Notes: a model not told the origin generated them from the letters alone. A DNA stretch of 64,000 nucleotides from Microbacterium sp. B35-30 (GCF_010634855.1 NZ_MWLQ01000026.1:1-64000); one strand, 5' to 3'. Positions 17,553-27,029 are shown, numbered from the stretch's first letter. Program-made: numbers and translations.

Positions 17553-18227
17553 TCAGCCCGAGCAGCCGAGGCGGGCCCGGATCGACTGCATCGCGTCGAT
17601 CTCGGAGGTCTGACCGTTCTTGATCGCCTGCGCCACCTCGAGCGCACGAGCGTCGGTGCCGAGGTCGAGGAGCGCCTCGGCCATCGGGATCGCCCCCTCG
17701 TGGTGGCGGATCATGAGCGACAGGAACAGGCAATCCGCCTCCTGCCCGGTGGCGGCCTTCAGCGCGGCGATCTCGTCGGCGGACGCCATACCCATGGCCG
17801 CGTGCGCCTCGTCGTCGCTCATCGGCCGGCCGGCGGTCGCACCGTCGTGAGCGTGCTCGTCGGAGACGTTCATCCACTGCATCATCGGGCCGCCGCGCTG
17901 GGGGAGGCCCCACTGCACGAGCCAGTCGTACATCTGACCGCGCTGGCCGGCCTGCCCGGTGGCGATGTCGTAGGCGAGGATGCGCAGCTCGTCGTCCTCG
18001 GTCTTGCGGTAGATCTCCATCGCCATCTCGATCGCCTGTGCGTGATGCACCTGCATGTCGCGGGAGAATCCGGCCTCGGGCGAGGCCGTGCCCGGGGTCG
18101 TCACAGCCGACTGCGAACCGAAGGTCGAGAAGCGTCCGACCGCGAAGGCCAGCGCCGCGATCAGGACGAGCGCGACGGCGGCGACGAGCCATCGCCGGGC
18201 ACCCCCGGTCGACGTCTCGTCCGACAC
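17553..18227 (-). CDS. DUF305 family membrane-anchored protein (copy 1)
   Basis: 224 residues. One N-terminal membrane helix (about 13-31), then a ferritin-like DUF305 four-helix domain with both His pairs or equivalents (QVHHAQAIEMA near residue 60 and MIRHHEGAIPMAE near 172) and Met-rich stretches (GGPMMQWM, AMGMA). DUF305 proteins such as CopM bind copper or silver. It follows the DUF3105 gene by 5 bp in the same transcription unit. GTG start at 18227. Confidence 0.88.
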   Translation of the reverse strand: MSDETSTGGARRWLVAAVALVLIAALAFAVGRFSTFGSQSAVTTPGTASPEAGFSRDMQVHHAQAIEMAMEIYRKTEDDELRILAYDIATGQAGQRGQMYDWLVQWGLPQRGGPMMQWMNVSDEHAHDGATAGRPMSDDEAHAAMGMASADEIAALKAATGQEADCLFLSLMIRHHEGAIPMAEALLDLGTDARALEVAQAIKNGQTSEIDAMQSIRARLGCSG

Positions 18228-18232
18228 GCCGC

Positions 18233-18940
18233 CTACTTCTTACCCGGCGCGTCGAACGCGCCGGTGCAGGCCGCGCCCGGCTCGGGAGCGTTCGTGCTGT
18301 TCCAGTACGCCGTGATGAACTCCTCGATGCGCTCGTCGTCGGCGGAGTCGACCTTGAGCTGGGCGTTCCACGCGCTGACGGCGATCGGGCTGTCCATGTC
18401 GTTGTACGGCGAGAGCACCGTGTAGGTCGACGGGAGGGCGTCCTCGAGCTGGGCGATCTCCTCGTCTGACACCTGTGCCGGGTCGTAGGTGATCCAGACC
18501 GCGCCGTGCTCGAGAGAGTGGACGGCGTTCACGTTGGGCACGGGCTCGGTGTAGACGCCGCAGTTCAGCCAGATGGCGTTGTGGTCGCCCCCGGCCGGGG
18601 GGGTCTGGGTGTACTCGACATCGCCCTCGACGTGGTTGGCCGTGTTGGTGAACGTCTCGACGCCCTCGATGCCGCTGCCGTCGCCGTCGCCGCGGTCGTA
18701 GGTCGGCGCGGGCGCCGGCGCGAAGACGATCGAGGCGACGATCGCCCCGATGACGAGGACGGCCGCGACGGAGCCGACGATCCACCACACGAGCTTGCTG
18801 CGCCGCCGCTTGGCGAGCTGCTTCTGGTACTCGGCGAGCTTCTCCTGGCGCTTCTGCTCGCGCTGCTGCTTGACGGTGAGGTCGATCTTCGCCTGCGTGG
18901 CCGGGTTGCCGCTCGCGCGCTTGTCGGAGGTCTGGGTCAT
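18233..18940 (-). CDS. DUF3105 family membrane protein
   Basis: 235 residues. A charged, Gln/Lys-rich N-terminal region (residues 15-48, probably helical), one membrane helix (about 50-72) and an extracytoplasmic DUF3105 domain with the typical LNCGVYTEPVPNVNAVHSLEHGAVWITY segment, shortened here as NCGVY and HSLEHG. Cys and His residues in these motifs could bind metal (inference). Often found beside DUF305 genes, as here. Start chosen at the ATG just before TQTSDKRASG; no strong ribosome site is visible. Confidence 0.87.
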   Translation of the reverse strand: MTQTSDKRASGNPATQAKIDLTVKQQREQKRQEKLAEYQKQLAKRRRSKLVWWIVGSVAAVLVIGAIVASIVFAPAPAPTYDRGDGDGSGIEGVETFTNTANHVEGDVEYTQTPPAGGDHNAIWLNCGVYTEPVPNVNAVHSLEHGAVWITYDPAQVSDEEIAQLEDALPSTYTVLSPYNDMDSPIAVSAWNAQLKVDSADDERIEEFITAYWNSTNAPEPGAACTGAFDAPGKK

Positions 18941-19291
18941 GCTCGTGATCTCTGCCAATCGATAACAGGGGTCTGGGCGCCCGCGAACTGCCGCGGGAAC
19001 GCGGACGACGGGTTGGGCCCATCCTATGCGAGCGCATGTGTCGGGGCCCTGGGAAGGCGCCGACAGCGGCGACCAGCCGAATGGATCGCGGGTGCGGTCG
19101 GGGGGAGGCATCCGTTATCATGGGATCTCGAATCGATTCGACCTTGCGGTCGTCTCCCCTGTTCTGGTGCCGATCGGCAGCGCCGGACTCCTCGTTCCCC
19201 CCGGTTCCTCTCCGTGCGCCCGCACCGCCCGGTGTCGATGCCGTACTCCTACGCCGCCCGTCGAAACCACGCCACGAAACGAAGCCCACTG
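18941..19291. other. Divergent control region between DUF3105 and MFS genes
   Basis: About 350 bp without a convincing gene. The right half holds a TATCAT -10 box and a 14-bp palindrome for the efflux gene. Towards the DUF3105 gene only weak promoter-like sequences (TTATCG near 18960 on the minus strand) are seen. Confidence 0.5.
19116..19141 (+). promoter_or_regulatory. Promoter and palindromic operator of MFS efflux gene
   Basis: TATCAT (19116-19121) is a good -10 box; TGCGGT (19093-19098), 17 nt upstream, is a weak -35. The perfect palindrome TCGAATCGATTCGA (19128-19141) covers the expected start site, a typical repressor position. No regulator gene is adjacent. Confidence 0.5.
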
Positions 19292-20653
19292 TTGCTCGAC
19301 ACCGCCTCCACCCCCGTCCAGAAGCCCCAGGCCCGCACGCCGCACGAACCGCAGCCGCACCCGCACCCGACGTCCACCGGCGCGATCCGCACCCTGGGCA
19401 GCAACCCGGCCACCGCGCCGATCGTCCTGCACCCGGGCGATGCGATCACGCACCGCCGTCGGGTCCTCTACATCGTGCTGCTCGGCGCGCTGACCGCCCT
19501 CGGCCCCTTCACGATCGATCTCTACCTGCCCGCGTTCCCGGTGCTCGAGGCCGACTTCGACACCACGGCCGCCATGATCCAGCTCACCCTCACGGGCACC
19601 ATGATCGGCTTCGCGCTGGGGCAGCTCATCGTCGGCCCGCTGAGCGACAAGGTCGGCCGGCGGCTGCCGCTGCTGGCGGTGACCGCCCTGCACGTCGTGG
19701 CCAGCGTCGGCGCGGCGCTCGCGCCCACGCTCGAGCTGCTGTCGGTGGCCCGCGTGCTGCAGGGCGCGGGAGCCGCCGCCGGCGGCGTGGTGGCCGCCGC
19801 GATCGTGCGCGACCTGTTCGGCGGACGCCGCCTCGTGGTCATGCTGTCGCGCCTCGCGCTCGTCTCGGGCGTCGCCCCGGTGCTCGCGCCGCTCGTCGGC
19901 TCGGCCCTCCTCGCCGTCATGCCGTGGCGCGGCATCTTCGTCGTGCTGGCGGTGTACGGCGGGATCATGCTCGTCTCGGCCATCGTGTTCCTGCCCGAGA
20001 CGTTGCCGCCCGCGCGCCGCCACGAGCGGGGCGCCACCACGGTCTGGCAGCGCTACCGCAGCGTCTTCAGCGACCGCGTGTTCATCGGCGTGCTCATCAT
20101 CGGCGGCATGACGTTCTCGGGCTTGTTCTCGTACCTGTCCAGCTCGTCGTTCCTCTTCCAGCTCAGCTATGGCCTGAGCGCCCAGCAGTACGGACTGATG
20201 TTCGCCGTCAACTCGCTCGGCGTCGTGCTGGGCGTGCAGACGGCGTCGCGGCTGGCGGCCCGCTTCGGTCCGCAGTGGGTGATGGCGTGGTCGACGGCGG
20301 TGCTCGTTGTCTCAGCATCCGCCATCATCGTCACCGATCAGCTCGGCCTCGGACTCTGGGGAACCATCGTTCCCCTGTTCGTCTTCATGACCGGGTGCGG
20401 GTTCACCTTCCCGTGCGTGCAGGTGCTGGCGCTCGACCGCCACGGCAAGGCGGCCGGCACGGCGCAGTCGATCGTCGGCGCGACCAACTTCGGCGTCGCA
20501 GGGCTCATCTCGCCGCTGGTGGGATGGATCGCGAAGGATGCCGGCATCACGGCCACCACGATGGCCTCCGTGATGGTCGGCTGCGCCGTGGTCGGCGTGC
20601 TGGCGCTGTGGCTGATCGTCCGTCCCCGGACGGTGGAGCGCCTCGCTCCCTGA
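19292..20653 (+). CDS. Bcr/CflA-type MFS multidrug efflux transporter
   Basis: 453 residues with 12 predicted membrane helices after a Pro/His-rich cytoplasmic tail. Motifs DLYLPAFP (helix 1), GPLSDKVGRRLPLL (loop 2-3) and RVLQGAGAAAGGVVAAAIVRD (helix 4) are diagnostic of DHA1 drug:proton antiporters of the Bcr/CflA group. Start is uncertain: TTG at 19292 was chosen because GAAG lies upstream and codon use becomes normal there; ATG at 19238 is the alternative but would include several rare codons. Confidence 0.88.
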   Translation: MLDTASTPVQKPQARTPHEPQPHPHPTSTGAIRTLGSNPATAPIVLHPGDAITHRRRVLYIVLLGALTALGPFTIDLYLPAFPVLEADFDTTAAMIQLTLTGTMIGFALGQLIVGPLSDKVGRRLPLLAVTALHVVASVGAALAPTLELLSVARVLQGAGAAAGGVVAAAIVRDLFGGRRLVVMLSRLALVSGVAPVLAPLVGSALLAVMPWRGIFVVLAVYGGIMLVSAIVFLPETLPPARRHERGATTVWQRYRSVFSDRVFIGVLIIGGMTFSGLFSYLSSSSFLFQLSYGLSAQQYGLMFAVNSLGVVLGVQTASRLAARFGPQWVMAWSTAVLVVSASAIIVTDQLGLGLWGTIVPLFVFMTGCGFTFPCVQVLALDRHGKAAGTAQSIVGATNFGVAGLISPLVGWIAKDAGITATTMASVMVGCAVVGVLALWLIVRPRTVERLAP

Positions 20654-20661
20654 CCCCGTTC

Positions 20662-21162
20662 TCAGTCCGCCGCGGCCACGGGCTGCAGGCGGAAGAGGCG
20701 GACGATGCGGCCGGACTCGCGCTCGTAGTTGCGGTAGCCGGGCCACTGGGTCTCGATGCGCGCCCACACCGCGTCGCGCTCGGCGTCGGGCACCGGGGTG
20801 GCGTGAACGAGCATGCGGCGCCCCCGGACGGTGATCGCGGCATCCGGGTGGGCCAGCAGGTTCGTCGTCCACGCGGGGTGCCGTGCGCCGGCGAAGTTCG
20901 TGCCCGCGACGATCGCACGTCCCCGCCCGTCGGGCGTGTACATCAGCGCCGCATCACGCGGCTCGGCGGACTTCGCCCCGACGGTGTGGAGCACCAGCGA
21001 GGGCACCAGCAGCGCGCTCACCTGCACGCGGCCGTGAGAGATCCACGCCACGAAGCGCTCGACCGGTGGCAGCAGCAGCGGCCCCAGCACACGCCGGAAC
21101 ACCCGCGTGCGGGTGAGCGGCGCGATGAAGGCGCGGACGATATCGACGGCCCGTGCTGGCAT
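20662..21162 (-). CDS. Deazaflavin-dependent nitroreductase-family protein (DUF385)
   Basis: 166 residues. LVLHTVGAKSAEPRDAALMYTPDG, shown here only in part, and the GTNFAGARHPAWTTNLLAHPDA region match the F420-dependent Ddn/DUF385 family of quinone or nitro-compound reductases. Start at 21162 is supported by an AGGATGG segment; an ATG three codons upstream (21171) is possible. Convergent with the MFS gene and divergent from the PAP2 gene. Confidence 0.85.
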   Translation of the reverse strand: MPARAVDIVRAFIAPLTRTRVFRRVLGPLLLPPVERFVAWISHGRVQVSALLVPSLVLHTVGAKSAEPRDAALMYTPDGRGRAIVAGTNFAGARHPAWTTNLLAHPDAAITVRGRRMLVHATPVPDAERDAVWARIETQWPGYRNYERESGRIVRLFRLQPVAAAD

Positions 21163-21262
21163 GGATCCCATCCTGCCGGACGCGGTCGACGCCGTCACGG
21201 TCGGGCCCGTGCGGCGGCGCGCGGAAAAAGCCCGGATGAGGTGCAAACCTCCGCCTGGCAGG

Positions 21263-21268
21263 CAGAAT
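21263..21268 (+). promoter_or_regulatory. Possible leaderless -10 box of PAP2 gene
   Basis: CAGAAT lies 6 nt before the ATG at 21275. It departs from TANNNT in the first base, so support is weaker than for the other leaderless genes. Confidence 0.35.
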
Positions 21269-21274
21269 GGGGCG

Positions 21275-21931
21275 ATGACCACGACAGAGCGGCGGGTGGT
21301 GGTGCCCGTCATCACCTACCTGGTCGCCGGGTCTGTGCTGGTGGTGCTGTCATGCCTGCTGGGCTGGTGGATCTTCTCGCGCGGCGAAGAGCCCTTCCCG
21401 ATCGACACGGCGTGGAACAGCTTCGTCGCCGAATGGTGGTACCCGGCGGTCGCGGGGTTCTCTCAGGTCCTGAACTTCGTCGGCGGCGGCTGGTTCAGCG
21501 TCCTGGTGGTGCCCATCGGCGGAGCGATCGGGCTGATCCTGCTGAGGCGCCCGTGGGCGGCGGCATACTTCCTGGCGGCCGAGGCGGTCTCCGTTGCAGG
21601 TGTGCAGGTGCTGAAGCACGCGTTCGGGCGGGTGCGCCCCGAAGACATCCTCATCGTGTCGGACTACGGTTCATACCCGTCGGGGCATGTGGCGAACGCG
21701 GCGACGATCGCGGTGGCGGCTACGGTGATCTTCCCCCGCCTGTGGGTGGGGCTGGTGGGCGCCGCGTGGGTGCTGATGATGGCGTTCAGCCGCACCTATC
21801 TGCACGCGCACTGGCTGAGCGACACGGTCGGCGGCGCAATGATCGGCGCGGGCGCGGCGCTGCTGGTGGCGGCCGCCTTCGCCCTTCCGATGGCGCGCGA
21901 GGGGACGGATGCCCCGGCGAAACGCGCGTGA
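21275..21931 (+). CDS. PAP2-family membrane phosphatase
   Basis: 218 residues with about six membrane helices. All three signature motifs of the PAP2/lipid phosphate phosphatase superfamily are present: KHAFGRVRP, YPSGH, and SRTYLHAHWLSD (His nucleophile and its Asp partner). Likely dephosphorylates undecaprenyl diphosphate or phosphatidyl lipids on the outer membrane face. The next gene starts 13 bp downstream from its own leaderless box. Confidence 0.92.
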   Translation: MTTTERRVVVPVITYLVAGSVLVVLSCLLGWWIFSRGEEPFPIDTAWNSFVAEWWYPAVAGFSQVLNFVGGGWFSVLVVPIGGAIGLILLRRPWAAAYFLAAEAVSVAGVQVLKHAFGRVRPEDILIVSDYGSYPSGHVANAATIAVAATVIFPRLWVGLVGAAWVLMMAFSRTYLHAHWLSDTVGGAMIGAGAALLVAAAFALPMAREGTDAPAKRA

Positions 21932-21932
21932 C

Positions 21933-21938
21933 TAGGCT
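21933..21938 (+). promoter_or_regulatory. Leaderless -10 box of HerA-like ATPase gene
   Basis: TAGGCT, 6 nt before the ATG at 21945. Confidence 0.5.
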
Positions 21939-21944
21939 GAGCGC

Positions 21945-24029
21945 ATGACCGCGCCCGACTCGCCCGCGCCCGACGTCACCGCGACCGACCCGGCCATCCT
22001 GGCCGCCGAGGCCGAGCTCGCCCGGTTGCGCGCCGAGGCGGACGCCGCCGAAGCACAGCTGAAGGCCGCGCAGGCCCGGGCCGCGCTCGCCGCCGCCGAG
22101 GCCGCCGCGGCCAAGGCAAAGGCGACCGGCGCTCCCGCGCAGCCCGCATCCTCATCTTCGCAAGCCTCGAGCGAGCCGCTGCCCGCCGTTCCCCACGAGC
22201 CCGCACCCACGGACACAGGTATCCCGACGGCAGGGGAAACCGCGGCCGATGCGACCCAAGGGCCCGCGCGAGCGCCCAGCTCGCCCCCGGCGACGCAGGA
22301 ACAAACTTCCCCACCGACTGTCTCGCCGACGCAAGCCACCCCGACAGAACCCAACCAGCGAACCATCCCGCCCACGCAAGCCGGCCCACTCGACCAAGAA
22401 GACATCGAGAAGGTCACCTCCGGATACACATTCGAGGAGGCCACTCTCGACCTCGGCGCGCTGCTCAACGGCGACCCGGTGCCGTCGGCGCAGATCCGCA
22501 TTCCGCTCGGCATGATGAATCGCCACGGGCTCGTCGCCGGAGCCACGGGGACGGGCAAGACCCGGACGCTGCAGGGGCTCGCCGAGCAGCTTGCAGCCAA
22601 GGGCGTGCCCGTGTTCGCCGCCGACATCAAGGGCGATCTGTCGGGCGTCGCGACGCCGGGCGAGCCCAGCGAGAAGCTGCTCGCGCGCACCGAGGCGATC
22701 GGGCAGGACTGGAAGCCCGAGGCGTCCGCCACCGAGTACTTCGCGCTGGGCGGTATCGGCAAGGGCGTGCCGGTGCGGGCGACCGTGTCGGGCTTCGGGC
22801 CGCTGCTCCTGAGCAAGGTGCTGGGCCTGAACGACACGCAGGAGTCGAGCCTCGGCCTCGTGTTCCACTACGCCGACGCGAACGGCCTCGCGCTCGTCGA
22901 CCTGTCGGACCTGCGGGCTGTGCTCAGCCACCTCACCAGCGCCGAGGGCAAGGCCGAACTCAAGGAGCTCGGCGGGCTGTCCGCGGCGACGGCGGGCGTG
23001 ATCCTGCGGGAGCTGATCACCTTCGCGGATGCCGGAGCCGACGTCTTCTTCGGCGAGCCCGAGTTCGACGTCGCAGATTTCATCCGCACGGCGCCCGACG
23101 GCCGCGGCATCATCAGCCTGCTCGAGGTGCCCGGCGTGATCGACAAGCCGGCGCTGTTCTCGACGTTCCTGATGTACCTGCTCGCCGAGCTCTTCGAGAT
23201 CCTCCCCGAGGTGGGCGACGCCGACAAGCCCAAGCTCGTCTTCTTCTTCGACGAGGCCCACCTGCTGTTCAAGGACGCCTCGAAGGACTTCCTCGCCGCG
23301 ATCGTGCAGACCGTGCGACTCATCCGGTCGAAGGGTGTGGGCGTCTTCTTCGTGACGCAGACCCCGAAGGACGTGCCCTCCGACGTGCTGGCCCAGCTGG
23401 GCTCGCGCGTGCAGCACGCGCTGCGGGCGTTCACACCTGACGACGCCAAGGCGCTGCGAGCGACCGTCGGCACCTACCCGAAGTCAGGCTACGACCTCGA
23501 GCGGGTGCTCCAGGAACTCGGCACAGGTGAGGCCATCGTCACCGTGATGAGTGAGAAGGGCGCTCCCACTCCGGTCGCGTGGACGCGGCTGCGCGCGCCG
23601 CAGGGGCTCATGTCGCCGACGCCGGACCCGGCCATCGAGGCCGCGGTGAAGGCGTCGCCGCTGCTCGCGAAGTACGGCACGGCGATCGATCGCGAGTCGG
23701 CGCGCGAGATCCTCACCGCGAAGATGAAGGCGGCCGACGATGCCGCCGCCGCGGAGGACGCAGCCCTCGTGAAGGCGAAGGCCGACGCCGAGTACGCGAA
23801 GCAGAAGGCCGCGATCGACAAGCAGCAGGCCGCCGCCGACAAGTCGAGCGCCGCTGCAGAGAAGAAGGCGCAGCAGGAGTACGAACGGCTGCTCAAGAAG
23901 ACGGCGGGCACGACGCGCACGTCACGATCGACCCAGAAGTCGCCGCTCGACCAGATCCTGAACTCCAAGTCGACGCAGACTATCCTCGGGGGAGTGATCC
24001 GCGGGATCTTCGGCACCGGCAGGCGCTGA
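21945..24029 (+). CDS. HerA-like helicase/ATPase (DUF853 family)
   Basis: 694 residues. An Ala/Glu-rich coiled coil (about 10-62) and a Pro/Thr-rich linker (about 65-145) precede a DUF853 P-loop ATPase with Walker A GATGTGKT (about residue 198) and Walker B KLVFFFDEAHLLF. A second coiled coil (about 600-655, KAKADAEYAKQKAAIDK) lies near the C-terminus. E. coli YjgR is a relative; the family belongs to the FtsK/HerA motor superfamily but its substrate is not settled. Confidence 0.92.
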   Translation: MTAPDSPAPDVTATDPAILAAEAELARLRAEADAAEAQLKAAQARAALAAAEAAAAKAKATGAPAQPASSSSQASSEPLPAVPHEPAPTDTGIPTAGETAADATQGPARAPSSPPATQEQTSPPTVSPTQATPTEPNQRTIPPTQAGPLDQEDIEKVTSGYTFEEATLDLGALLNGDPVPSAQIRIPLGMMNRHGLVAGATGTGKTRTLQGLAEQLAAKGVPVFAADIKGDLSGVATPGEPSEKLLARTEAIGQDWKPEASATEYFALGGIGKGVPVRATVSGFGPLLLSKVLGLNDTQESSLGLVFHYADANGLALVDLSDLRAVLSHLTSAEGKAELKELGGLSAATAGVILRELITFADAGADVFFGEPEFDVADFIRTAPDGRGIISLLEVPGVIDKPALFSTFLMYLLAELFEILPEVGDADKPKLVFFFDEAHLLFKDASKDFLAAIVQTVRLIRSKGVGVFFVTQTPKDVPSDVLAQLGSRVQHALRAFTPDDAKALRATVGTYPKSGYDLERVLQELGTGEAIVTVMSEKGAPTPVAWTRLRAPQGLMSPTPDPAIEAAVKASPLLAKYGTAIDRESAREILTAKMKAADDAAAAEDAALVKAKADAEYAKQKAAIDKQQAAADKSSAAAEKKAQQEYERLLKKTAGTTRTSRSTQKSPLDQILNSKSTQTILGGVIRGIFGTGRR

Positions 24030-24130
24030 ACGGTCCCGATCCCCGCCGGCGCACGTTCCCGAGCGCGCGCAGCGCGAAGCGTGACGACGCCGCGGCGTGG
24101 GCGGATCCCCTCCTGATCCGGAAGGTCCCC

Positions 24131-24784
24131 GTGCGCCGCAGAGCTGTCGCCGTCGTCGCGTTGACGCTCGCTGTGGCGACCGCCGCCGCGGGCGTCGCCT
24201 TGGCGGTGGCGTCGGGCATCGGTGCGGGCACGGCGGGCCAGGCGAATCCCGGGACGTCGGCGTCGGCGCCGGCCGCGTCGTCGTCCGATTCCGCGGTGAC
24301 CGCTGACGACTACTGCTACGTCGAGGCGATGATCTACTACCGCGTCAAGGAGCTGGAGCTCGCCGAGACGCTGCAGCGCAAGGACGGGCTCGACGCGGGC
24401 GCCCTCGGGTTCGCGACCGGGGTCGCCGCCCGCGACGCCGAAGAACTCGAGGACCTGCGCGCCTGGTACCTGTCGTGGGCCGGTGCCCGCCCGCTCGAGC
24501 CGCCCGCCGACGGCCCCTGCGGCGGGCACGGTTCCGACCACGCGCAGATGCCCGGCATGCCGTCCTGGAGCACGCTGCAGGGCTTCGTCGACGCGCAGCA
24601 CCCCGACGCTGAACGGCGGTTCGCCGAGATCCTGCGCGACCAGAACGCCGGCATGGTGGCCCTGGTCACGCTGATCCTCGACGGCGACCCGCATCCGGAG
24701 GTCGTCGAGGCGGCGCAGCGGGCGCTCGAGCAGGCCGCATCCGATGCGGCGACGATCGACGGCATCCTCGGCGCCGCACCCTGA
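24131..24784 (+). CDS. Degenerate DUF305-like secreted protein (copy 2)
   Basis: 217 residues. N-terminal signal or anchor helix (about 5-27), then a domain alignable with the DUF305 protein at 30195. Where that protein has YIEGMIPHHEQALELS this one has YVEAMIYYRVKELELA, and its second HHEG motif is replaced by RDQNAGMVAL, so the presumed metal-binding His pairs are lost. A Cys/His/Met segment (CGGHGSDHAQMPGMP) remains. GTG start with GGAAGG 5 nt upstream. Function unknown; may have turned from metal binding to a structural role. Confidence 0.7.
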   Translation: MRRRAVAVVALTLAVATAAAGVALAVASGIGAGTAGQANPGTSASAPAASSSDSAVTADDYCYVEAMIYYRVKELELAETLQRKDGLDAGALGFATGVAARDAEELEDLRAWYLSWAGARPLEPPADGPCGGHGSDHAQMPGMPSWSTLQGFVDAQHPDAERRFAEILRDQNAGMVALVTLILDGDPHPEVVEAAQRALEQAASDAATIDGILGAAP

Positions 24785-24796
24785 TCGCCGGAGCCC

Positions 24797-24839
24797 CCGG
24801 CTTCGCAACGACGGCGTCGCGTTCTCGTGGCGAAGCCGG
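24797..24839. terminator. Hairpin between convergent DUF305-like and IclR genes
   Basis: CCGGCTTCGC (24797-24806) and its complement (24830-24839) enclose a 23-nt loop in the gap between two convergent genes. Confidence 0.6.
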
Positions 24840-24846
24840 CGGCGCA

Positions 24847-25593
24847 TCACCAGTCGCTGAGCGCGCCGATCGGAGCGAGCGCGTGCGCCGCCCCGCGAAG
24901 CGCGCCGACGTGGCGTGCGGCGACAGAGAGGCGCGAGATCGAGGTCGACAGGGTCACCGCTCCGACCGGGCGGGCGGCGTCGTCGTGGATCGGCACCGCC
25001 AGGCACCCGCGGTCGGAGTTGAGCAGCGCGACCTGCTCGGTGTAGCCGCGGACCGCATACGCCTCGCGAATGGCGCGGACGTCGCCGGACGCTGCGTCGA
25101 TCCGCCAGCAGGGCGCCTGCGGCAGACGGCGATCGGGATGGGCGACGAGCCAGAGGTGCCCGATCGCCGATCGCGTGGGGTCGGCCAGCAGCGCATCAGG
25201 GTCCGACAGCGGCCGCGCGGGGTCTTCGTCGAGCACCAGCAGCCCTGAGCGGTGGAAGGCGAACAGGTGCACTGCCTCTCCCGTCTCACTGCGCAGGCGA
25301 TCCACGACGTCCGCGTGGGCAGGTCGAGTGCGGGCACCCACGATCGCGGCGAGCTCGAGCACGCGGGTGCCGAGGAGGAACCCGGAGAAGTCCGGTCGCC
25401 GCACGAGATACTCATCGCGAACCAGGGAGTTGACCACACGGTAGACCGTCGCCCGCGGTGCGCCGACGGCACGGGCGATCTCGGCGGCGGATGCGCCGCG
25501 GTCGTCGCGCGCGACCTGTTCCAGGATCTCCAGCGCGAGGCCGAGGCCCTTCTCAGGAAGCCGCGAGTCGCCCGCGAGACCCGCGCCGCTCAC
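24847..25593 (-). CDS. IclR-family transcriptional regulator
   Basis: 248 residues. N-terminal winged helix (ASAAEIARAVGAPRATVYRVVNSL) and a GAF-like effector domain characteristic of IclR. The GTG at 25593 overlaps the stop of the upstream permease gene (GTGA), so permease and regulator share an mRNA. It probably senses the permease substrate or a breakdown product. The palindrome GCCGTAAACGGC at 27094-27105, upstream of the permease, is a candidate binding site. Confidence 0.9.
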   Translation of the reverse strand: MSGAGLAGDSRLPEKGLGLALEILEQVARDDRGASAAEIARAVGAPRATVYRVVNSLVRDEYLVRRPDFSGFLLGTRVLELAAIVGARTRPAHADVVDRLRSETGEAVHLFAFHRSGLLVLDEDPARPLSDPDALLADPTRSAIGHLWLVAHPDRRLPQAPCWRIDAASGDVRAIREAYAVRGYTEQVALLNSDRGCLAVPIHDDAARPVGAVTLSTSISRLSVAARHVGALRGAAHALAPIGALSDW

Positions 25594-27029
25594 GCCCGCG
25601 CCGGCCCTTCGATGCAGTCCGAGTCGACCGGCCAATCGTGTACGCCGATCCGTGCTGCCACGCGCGGGTGACGTGCCAGCCGCAGCGAGCCGGCCCCGAC
25701 GACGATGGCGAGGATGGCGGCCGCCCACAGCAGTCCGCCGGGGTTGTCGCGCAGTGTCGCAGCGAGATAGAACCCGAGCACGCACAAGAGGCCGGCGAGC
25801 GGCAGTGCGCTGATGGCCACCGCGCGCACCGTGAGCTCGCCGATGCGCGCGAGGAAGACCGGCGCCGCCGCGCACACCAGTGCGTAGGCCAGCACGAAGC
25901 CGATGATCGACGCCGGCGAGGTGACGATCCGCATGTCCTGCCGGCTGCCGCCGACCGCGAGGACGGCGACCGGCACCGCCGTCACCACCGTCGCGAGCAG
26001 CACGCCGGCAACCGCGGGCACGCCGCGACCCGAGACCCGGCCGAAGGCCGCCGGCAGCAGGCCCTCGCGGCTCATCGCGAACCCGAGCCGCGTCGCCGCG
26101 TTCGTCATCGCCAGGGCGCAGGCGAGGAACGAGATCGCCACGATCACGTCGATGAGGCCCGAGAGGCCTGTCACGGCGGCGAGGGATGCCGCACCCGGAC
26201 GCTCCGCCACGATCGACAGCTGCGCGGCCGTTCCGACCAGCATGACCAGGCCCGTCGCCCCCACGCTCACCATCACGGCGCGCGGGACCGACGCGAAGGG
26301 ACGGCGCGTCTCCGGGCCGAGGGCGGCGCCGCTCTCGAAGCCGACGAAGCCGATGAGGGCGAAGGCGACGCCCGTGATGATCGCCTCGAGCGAGAAGTCC
26401 GACGGACGTGGGACGAGCAACCCCAGATCCCACCGGGTGAGGCTGAGCGCGGCGATCGAGAGGATCAGCACCGTCACCACCGCGATCGACTCGAGCACCA
26501 GCAGCATGCGGGTCGACATCCGCAGTCCGCGGGCGACCACCAGGGCGATGATGCCGCCGAACGCGGTGAGGAGGACGACCACGAGCCATGGGGGAGCGGT
26601 CCCGCCGCTGAGGAGGTTCGCGAGTCGCTGCGAGCCCGACGCCAGCGTGTTCATGGCGACCGCGAGGTAGCCGATTCCCAGGGCGGCGCCGGTCACGAGT
26701 CCGACGTGGGAGCCGAGGCCGCGCGCCGCGAAGGTGTAGAGCGAGCCCGTGCTCGCGATGCGGCGCGCGAACATGCCGATCACCAGGCCGACGCCCACCA
26801 CGAGCGTGATCGTGATCGCGATGTCGAGGAAACCGAACGATCCGCTGCGGGCGTAGGCGGCGGCGGGATGGATCAGCAGGACTCCGGCGGGCGCGGTGGC
26901 CGCGACGGACTGGGCGACGACGTCGATCGTGTGGGCGTGGCGACGGCGCAGGCCGGCGAAGGGTGAGCTGGTTCCCAGGTCATTCCGCGGCCGCGCCCGC
27001 TCGATCGCATCTGCGAGTGCAGTGCTCAC
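25590..27029 (-). CDS. APC-superfamily amino acid/polyamine permease
   Basis: 479 residues with about 12 predicted membrane helices; segments such as TGSLYTFAARGLG and GFVGFESGAALGPETRRP are typical of APC permeases (the FESGAALGPE stretch follows helix 6). Transports an amino acid or amine by cation exchange. GTG start at 27029 with a strong GAGGAGG site. Co-transcribed with the IclR gene. It diverges from the amine-oxidase cluster, which makes an amine substrate attractive but unproven. Confidence 0.92.
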   Translation of the reverse strand: MSTALADAIERARPRNDLGTSSPFAGLRRRHAHTIDVVAQSVAATAPAGVLLIHPAAAYARSGSFGFLDIAITITLVVGVGLVIGMFARRIASTGSLYTFAARGLGSHVGLVTGAALGIGYLAVAMNTLASGSQRLANLLSGGTAPPWLVVVLLTAFGGIIALVVARGLRMSTRMLLVLESIAVVTVLILSIAALSLTRWDLGLLVPRPSDFSLEAIITGVAFALIGFVGFESGAALGPETRRPFASVPRAVMVSVGATGLVMLVGTAAQLSIVAERPGAASLAAVTGLSGLIDVIVAISFLACALAMTNAATRLGFAMSREGLLPAAFGRVSGRGVPAVAGVLLATVVTAVPVAVLAVGGSRQDMRIVTSPASIIGFVLAYALVCAAAPVFLARIGELTVRAVAISALPLAGLLCVLGFYLAATLRDNPGGLLWAAAILAIVVGAGSLRLARHPRVAARIGVHDWPVDSDCIEGPARA

